Source: Celoporthe dispersa
Lineage: Eukaryota; Ascomycota; Sordariomycetes; Diaporthales; Cryphonectriaceae
Assembly (NCBI GenBank): GCA_016584495.1
Contig: WAID01000009.1
Location: forward strand, 2,666,001-2,730,000
Length of the DNA: 64,000 nt
Direction: 5' to 3'
Shown piece by piece: positions 58,200-64,000 of the stretch (within the stretch, counting starts at the first letter, position 1; every line of letters starts with the position of its first letter). Both the position numbers and the translations under genes were made by a program. A model generated the notes under the pieces. It saw nothing but the letters and a program-made list of their open reading frames with translations. It had not been told where the DNA came from and searched no databases.

Positions 58200-59363
58200 C
58201 TTGCAGCGTCACACGACAGATCTGATCCAAAAGGACAGGACGAAAGCTCCAGCGGGGCTGCTTCTTACGTGGAAGAGACGACGACGCGCGTTGGTGTGCG
58301 TGAGACGTGGTGAGGTGTAGCGGGCGTCAGAGGCGGACAGAATTTCTTCCGCAAGGGCAACTGAGGGGGAGATGAGTAAAGAGATGAGGAAGAAGGGGGG
58401 AGAAGAAGAGAAAGAAAAAAGGATCCTGTGCCCATTTTATGATCAAGATGTAATCGGCATTTCAAAGACGTGTGCTTCCTATTCCCCTCTCCACCGGGTG
58501 GCAGGATATGCAGGAGGCCTGCAGTGAAGAATCGAAGCTGTAACAAGTTGGGGTGCCGACAGAGACCAGCTCAAGCCTTGCGCAGCACAACCCGGCACAG
58601 GACAGGGCTCGTCTTGAAGGAACCAAGCCAAGTGTCGATCTTGCTGAGTGATTTGCTTGTGAAGTGGGAAAATCTGTGTTCAAAATTGATTTCAACAAAA
58701 GACCACCCACATCCTGTCTCGAGGCTGCTGGAAATGATCCCTGGTCTCGTGTGGGCGGCTACTCTGATATCCAGGATGTCGTACACGAATGAGTGCCATT
58801 CTCTCTCTTGGGCTGTTCTCTCTGTTCTGCTGTGGTCTCCTCCACAAGCTTTAGGAGATGGCTCATCTGCACGTATGTTTCTGAGCACCCTATGTGACCT
58901 CTTGTCCCAGGTTGAGGCGGATGAAATTCATCATGTACAGTACGTTCAACTGAACAGTAGTGACTTCTACAGTGGGACTAACTTGGGGTCAAGAGCCAGG
59001 AGGTCCCCTGTACCCGCTGACCACAGCATCGGAGAGGTACGAAGGTACTTACTTACCTGAACTGCCAGTGTGTTAGTAGGAGGAAGTGGCCCGAGCTCGA
59101 AAATTCCCAATCGAGGAGCTGAATACTCTCACCCAACACACCAGCAGCGACTTTTTCTTTCCGCAATTGCCCTCAAAACGCCCCAGGCCAACGCACACGA
59201 GCCAGCGACCGCCGTCCAGCACCCCCACTGGCTCGAGCTGCCGGTCGAGTCCACCGAGAGAAGAAGAAAAAAATCCACCACAGGGAGAGGGGAAGGAGAA
59301 AGAGAAAAAGAAAAAAAAGAGAAGAGTGGTCGGCGCGTGGTTCCGCGCGCACGCACACAAACG
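58200..59363. promoter_or_regulatory. Divergent intergenic region dcl2 / uL24m
   Basis: About 1.16 kb between divergent starts. A purine-rich tract lies at 58370-58420 and another at 59265-59325. A 196-codon plus-strand frame (58470-59060) has no family resemblance and is not called. Confidence 0.4.
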
Positions 59364-60704
59364 ATGCAGAAGCTTCTCAAGCGGACGGCGCAGGCCGAGA
59401 AGCAGGCTGCCCGCCGGATCAAGAAGAGGAACGACCTCGTCGACCGCGCAGCCCAGAGGCAGGACTTTAGGAAGCGCATGGGCGCCGTGCGTGATGCTAA
59501 CGTCAGCCTTGCGGAGGCGAGGCAGAGGCGGCGCGACGACTGGGAGCTGGGACCGCTCGCCCCGCAGCACGACACGCCCGTCAAAGGCAGGACGGGCGCC
59601 TACTGGGGCTCGCTGTCGCTGAGCCGCACCATGTCTGGCCTGCCCGACAAGCAGATCGAGCTGGCCTGCAAGTGGGCAGGCGGGAGGAAGTACCTGTGCA
59701 TCAAGGCTGGTGACCGGGTGGCCATCATGCAGGGCCCGGACAAGGGCAAGATAGGGACTATAAGGACGGTTGTTGAGAACGAGGGGTCTGTCATGCTCGA
59801 AGGCGAGCAGCTGCAGGTAAGCCAGGCCGGGCCGGGTCGGGTCGGGAATTGTTGTGATTATTATGGCCTGGATCGTGAACTGAGCTGGCGCTGACTATCA
59901 TCACCATCATCACCCTGGCAGCAAAACTACACCGTCTCCGAGTTCATCTCCAAGTCCAACCTCACACCAGAAACAACCTTTGTGCAGCTCTCCCCCCTCC
60001 GCGTGCCCATCCATGCCGTCCGCCTCGTCCACCCGCTCCGGGACTCCAAGACCGGCCAGGTGCGTGACGTGATCATCAACGAGCTCGCGCCCACGGGCAT
60101 CCTGCGCGACAAGCCCACCGGCCGCGTGACCTGGAATCGCGCCGTCCCGGGCCTCAACGTCGAGATCCCCTGGCCGCGCGCCTTCGAGGACGCCGAGCGC
60201 AACGAGCTCGAGAAGCCCCTGCCCGACAACGACTGCGACACCCTGCGCATCGACGTCGAGCAGCACACCTTCGTCCCTACCCTCCTCAGCCCACCCATGC
60301 CCGCCGGGGTCCTCGACGAGCTGCGCAACAAGTACTCCAAGTTCCGCACGCGGCACGAGCCCGAGTACATCGCCAAGAAGGAGGCCGAGGAGGCCGCCAG
60401 GGTCGCGCGCAGGAAGGGCCACCTGGAGATGATGACCCCGGTACAGGAGCTGAACGCCAGGATCAGGGAGGAGAAGAAGCAGCGCCCGCTGCCCGTGCTG
60501 ACGGACGCCATGCTGGAGAAGATCGGTCAGGTCATGGCCCGCAATTCGTACCGTGCACCGGCCCTGAAGGACGTGCCGGAAGAGCTAGTGTCGATGGCGC
60601 AGAGGCCCGAGGAGAAGACGGAGGCGAGGAGGAGGGAGGTGAAGCCTACGGATCTTTCAGCACCAGAGACTGCGCCCGAGAAGACGGCGCCACCGCCTTC
60701 TTGA
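59364..60704 (+). CDS. MRPL40: Mitochondrial large-subunit ribosomal protein uL24m (Mrpl40)
   Basis: Two exons (59364-59816, 59922-60704), phase 0, give 411 residues. A KOW motif is clear (AGDRVAIMQGPDKGKIGTIRTVV), the RNA-binding core of uL24. Preceding it is a basic N-terminus (MQKLLKRTAQAEKQAARRIK) that fits mitochondrial import. After the KOW come VQLSPLRVPIHAVRLVHPL and the long fungal extension with VEQHTFVPTLLSPPMP, LRNKYSKFRTRHEPEY and a charged C-terminus. The length agrees with other filamentous-fungal Mrpl40 proteins. Confidence 0.9.
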
Positions 60705-60807
60705 GCTTATATAGAGGTATAAATCCAGCTGTGTATCAATGTGACATGAATCCCATCCGTGTGGCCATGTCGACTAGCCCTTCTTTCTCCCTTTCTTCTT
60801 CTTCCGT

Positions 60808-63800
60808 CTATCCTAGTAATGACAGTTTTGAAAACGCCGTAATGACAGGAGCCACCTGCCGAGCATTAACAGCATCCAGAGAGGCCTGAAGCACCGCATC
60901 TGGGCCACTCAGCCTGTACCCTTCTCCCTCGAAAGCTGCCGGCACCAACTCGATCTGCTGCTGCTGCTGCTGCTCTTGAGACACCTGCGCCTCTCCTGGG
61001 TCTCCAAAGACCTCCCTCACAGCCGCCCGACAGGCCTCGACGATCTCGTCCATCAGCGCCTCGATGGCCCTCGCCCGCTCCGCCATCCCTCTTCTCATGA
61101 GCCCGAAGACAAGCCTCTCGACCTCGCCCTTGGCGCCCTCCACCCTCTCGACCAGCCTGCGCACGCTGTTGACCAGATACTCCGCCTCGTACACCGTTCC
61201 CTTCCTGCCGCGGGCGCGCTTCTTCTCCTCCCGCTTGCGGTTCTTGCTCGTCGCACGGCTCACGTTCGAGCCCACCGTTCCGACAGACCCGGCCTTGCCC
61301 GTATACCGTGTGAAGAGGGACGCGCTGGTGCTGACCCTCGAGCTAGCGACGGAGACGTCATCCGGCAGGTCTGCCAGCGCCGAGGGCCGTTCGCCCTCGT
61401 AGAACGCGAGCGGGTCCTCAATGGCCTTGCGGCGCAGCTCGGCGATGCGGGGTACCTGCGCGCGGAGCTGGGCCTTGCAATCGGCCAGGAACTCGGTCGA
61501 GTTGGACAGCGCGTCTGCCAGCCCTGTGTCGACGGCCGAGGCTAGGAGATCAGTGCGGCTGCGGCGGACGACGAGGCGCATCGCGTCGGCGAAGTGGTAG
61601 CCCTTGCACAGGCAGCGGACCGCGTCGTCGAGCTTGTCGAGGTACTCGAGGTAGACGGCCGCTGCAGAGGCGTACTCTTTGGCCTCCCACAGCGCGTCGG
61701 CCAGGGCCGCGGCGAGGTTGCTCATTGCGTCGGCCGAGAGTGGCGGCTGCTGCTGCTGCTGTGCGGTGAAGAGACACTCGCGCCAGCAGCTTGCACCGGC
61801 TGCGCGGTAGCAGGCCGTGGCCCTGGCAAAGTTGTCGAGGGACTCGTAGGCTAGGCCAGCCTCGCGATACTTGGACTGGGATTCAAGGTGCGCGGCGTAG
61901 AGGTCTGTGAGGTCTCTATGCCGCTCGGCCTCGTAGCGATAGAGGCGAAGCGCGGTCTGGTATAGATTATATCTCGCCGTGTAGGCCTTGACCTCGTCAA
62001 AGGCATTCAGGGTGTGCAGGTGCTGAAGTGCCTTCTCACGCCTCCCCAGGTGGTCGTCGATTGTGAACCTGCGCCGTGCGTCGGGTTTCTGGTGGAGATC
62101 TTGTATGAATGGTAGATATTCGCGAGGATCCCGCTGTGACTGCTGCGCGACTAGCAGGGCGAGATCCAGGTGGTAGAGGCCAAGGGCGTGATCATAAAGC
62201 CTGTTGACATCCTGCAGGAAGCAGATGTGCTCAACCGCCTTCTCCGCCATGTTCTCATCCTCCTGCATTAGCTCTGCAACCACTAGCAGACCGTCCTCGA
62301 GGGCAGGAGGATTCTTGCACACGTTCGCAGTTATGATGTTCTGTAGATTCGTGTCCCGTCGTGCCTGCAAGGTCTTCAAGATAGAGTCGCATATGGCGTT
62401 GACTTTCGACAAAGTTTCCCCCTGAGCCGCAGTTGCGGGCGTGCCTTGGGCAGACGGAACGAAGCCCGCTGCGTGCTTCGCCTTCTTCGTGTCCGTGTAC
62501 ATGGTCTCTGTGACATCGTCCTCACTTAGTGAGGCCAGGAACAGATCGATATATGTCACGTCCTTGAGTTGATCCAGAAACAACCCGACGTTGGATAGGA
62601 ACTGGTCCGGGTTATGGTCGTATAGTATGTTCATATCTACTCTCTGCGTCCTGCAGTGAGCAAAGGCCTTGCCGTATTCCTTCTCGTCGACAAGCTGTCG
62701 TATGCCAGCAAGAACCATGGCGCGCGGGTAGATGGTCTCCAAGTTGCCTCTTGGCATCTGTAGGACCACACTCATTATCGTCGGTATAGCTGTGACGAGT
62801 CTTGCGCCTCTCTCGATGCTTCGACACCTCTCGTCTTTCTCAGGGTCATCAGGCGCCAGTTCAAGATCTGTGATGGTCAGTAGCTTGCTCCGTCGCTTCC
62901 CAAGGCACACCGTAGTGAGACATACCTTCTGGTGTACGAAGATGAACGAATTTCAGGAAGTGGTTGCTGGTGGTGAATATAAGGTGGTCGCAGGTAACGA
63001 GGAAAGAAGTGCAGTTCTTGACCAGCAGCCGAGAGTTTGCATAGAGATGACCACTTCTGGACATGCCAAAAGCAACCATCTCGTCTTCGATATGAGTTAT
63101 CTCAACCCATGGTAGCTGAAGAGGAAAGCCGGTGGCCAGCGACTCGAGGGCCTCGGCATTGCTAGGGAGACGGGATAGCCTCCCAGACTTGCTTTGAACA
63201 CACATGTCGCCAGGGTTCAGCAGCCCCGAAGTACTGTCGACAGAGGTCGCCTGTGGAAAGAGGACCCCGTCATCGAGCAGGATGGAGCCCCTGAGCGCCA
63301 TGCCACCTGCGTCCTCGGCTGCGCTCAGCCTGCAGATGCGGAGACCCTCTCTGAAGCACAGCACATTGAGATCGCCATTGTTCGCAAAGCCTGCCTGGAG
63401 TACGCCCTCAATGGCTCTATCAGAGCTAAAGACATACTTCGTGGAGGGGCGAGGCATTACTGAGCGACCGTTCGTGGTCTGCCAGCCGTAGACGTCAACA
63501 CCGCCAAGGTGTAGTACTGCCATCTCCGAGTTGTCTCGGGTGAAAGCAACATCTATCACGGTATGACCGGCTTCAATTTCAAACATGGACATGGGCGGGG
63601 GTACATTTGCAGTGCGGAACGGCGTGACCTTGACTGTTGTCCCATCAATCACAGCGACCGCGCCAAAGTCGTGAGGTGGCATTAAGGAGCCCTTGGTGAC
63701 TGCGAAGACAAACTCTGTATGGAAGATGTGGCCTGCGTCTCCGTTAGTTTGCGGGGCTACTTTCCGTGTCTTTGTGTGTGGGCACCGGGTCTTACCTGTG

Positions 63801-64000
63801 GACACCATGGCAAGGCGCAGTGCCTTCTCTGGATGCCACGACACATATGAGCAAGGGGACCTGAGCAGGATTTCCTGCTTCAGGTACCAGTGGTAATTGC
63901 CCATCGTCCACAGCTGGACGGTCTTGCCAAACGAGACAGCGAGGACGGTCGAGTCTGAATTCCACTCCAAAGTGATATGCATTTCAGGATCAAGCAGGTT
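60808..64000 (-). CDS. ELP1: Elongator complex subunit Elp1 (Iki3), 5' part outside window
   Basis: Exons in the window are 64000-63796 (cut at the edge, frame open), 63732-62926 and 62867-60808. Elp1 is the scaffold of Elongator, which installs the wobble-uridine modification of tRNAs. The first part has WD-like repeats (HITLEWNSDSTVLAVSF, QLWTMGNYHWYLKQEIL); then the helical-repeat region (YPRAMVLAGIRQLVDEKEYG, HNPDQFLSNVGLFLDQL, YIDLFLASLSEDDVT); a basic segment (KNRKREEKKRARGRKGT), the tRNA-binding region of Elp1; and the C-terminal helices with a poly-Gln run. The 63-nt intron 63795-63733 is in frame and stop-free, so an unspliced reading adds 21 residues. About 1,023 residues are visible. 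Confidence 0.95.

Noticed and set aside
58470..59060. 196-codon plus-strand frame in the dcl2/uL24m intergenic region
   Set aside because: The composition (many Ser, Arg, Leu, Cys) is like a chance frame in a leader, with no motif or homologue recognised.

Overview
The window is nuclear DNA of a filamentous ascomycete, most likely a Sordariomycete. Genes are split by short (about 45-165 nt) GT-AG introns with CTRAC/CTGAC-like branch sites, the coding DNA is GC-rich, and the gene set is typical of Pezizomycotina: a Dicer-like protein, the Elongator scaffold Elp1, a fungal 78-kDa complex I subunit, a GPI-anchored GH72 enzyme and a CmcJ-like oxidoreductase. I see no viral genes, transposase, CRISPR array, rRNA or tRNA gene.

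Layout, left to right. 1-12 kb: the 3' end of a GH72 glucanosyltransferase (+), an SDR dehydrogenase (-), SOF1 (-), proteasome RPN6 (+) and a very large AT-hook protein (-). 12-19 kb: a BAHD/condensation-like acyltransferase (+), a cluster of three hairpin-forming 80-bp repeats, a CmcJ-like oxidoreductase (+) and an Sds3-like deacetylase-complex subunit (-). 19-31 kb: LSM1 (+), a secreted six-hairpin glycosidase (-), MOB1 (+), the OSCP subunit of ATP synthase (-) and a Pumilio protein (-). 31-38 kb: mitoribosomal mS33 (-), an Rnt1-like RNase III (+), an Atg37-like acyl-CoA-binding membrane protein (+) and an unknown protein (+). 38-53 kb: complex I NDUFS1/nuo78 (+), a KPWE-motif (Pex39-like) protein (-), a mitochondrial PP2C (+), a GH63 glycosidase (+) and SelO (-). 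53-64 kb: a full Dicer-like RNase (-), mitoribosomal uL24m (+) and Elp1 running off the right edge (-).

Most genes are housekeeping and not functionally clustered. Several serve mitochondria (OSCP, mS33, uL24m, NDUFS1, PP2C, probably SelO), two concern peroxisomes (Atg37-like, KPWE protein), and several concern RNA (SOF1, LSM1, PUF, RNase III, Dicer). Two double-strand-specific RNases III of different classes lie about 20 kb apart.

The most unusual observations are: (1) a predicted 3-nt exon in the GH63 gene; (2) three diverged tandem copies of an 80-bp element whose ends are inverted repeats; (3) about eleven one-base reading-frame breaks, all next to short homopolymers and spread over eight otherwise conserved genes, which points to sequence error rather than mass gene death; (4) a GC-AG intron, a 15-nt exon and a 21-nt exon. 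I did not find a convincing new multi-gene system. Exon limits below come from frame arithmetic and splice motifs only and were not checked against transcripts.
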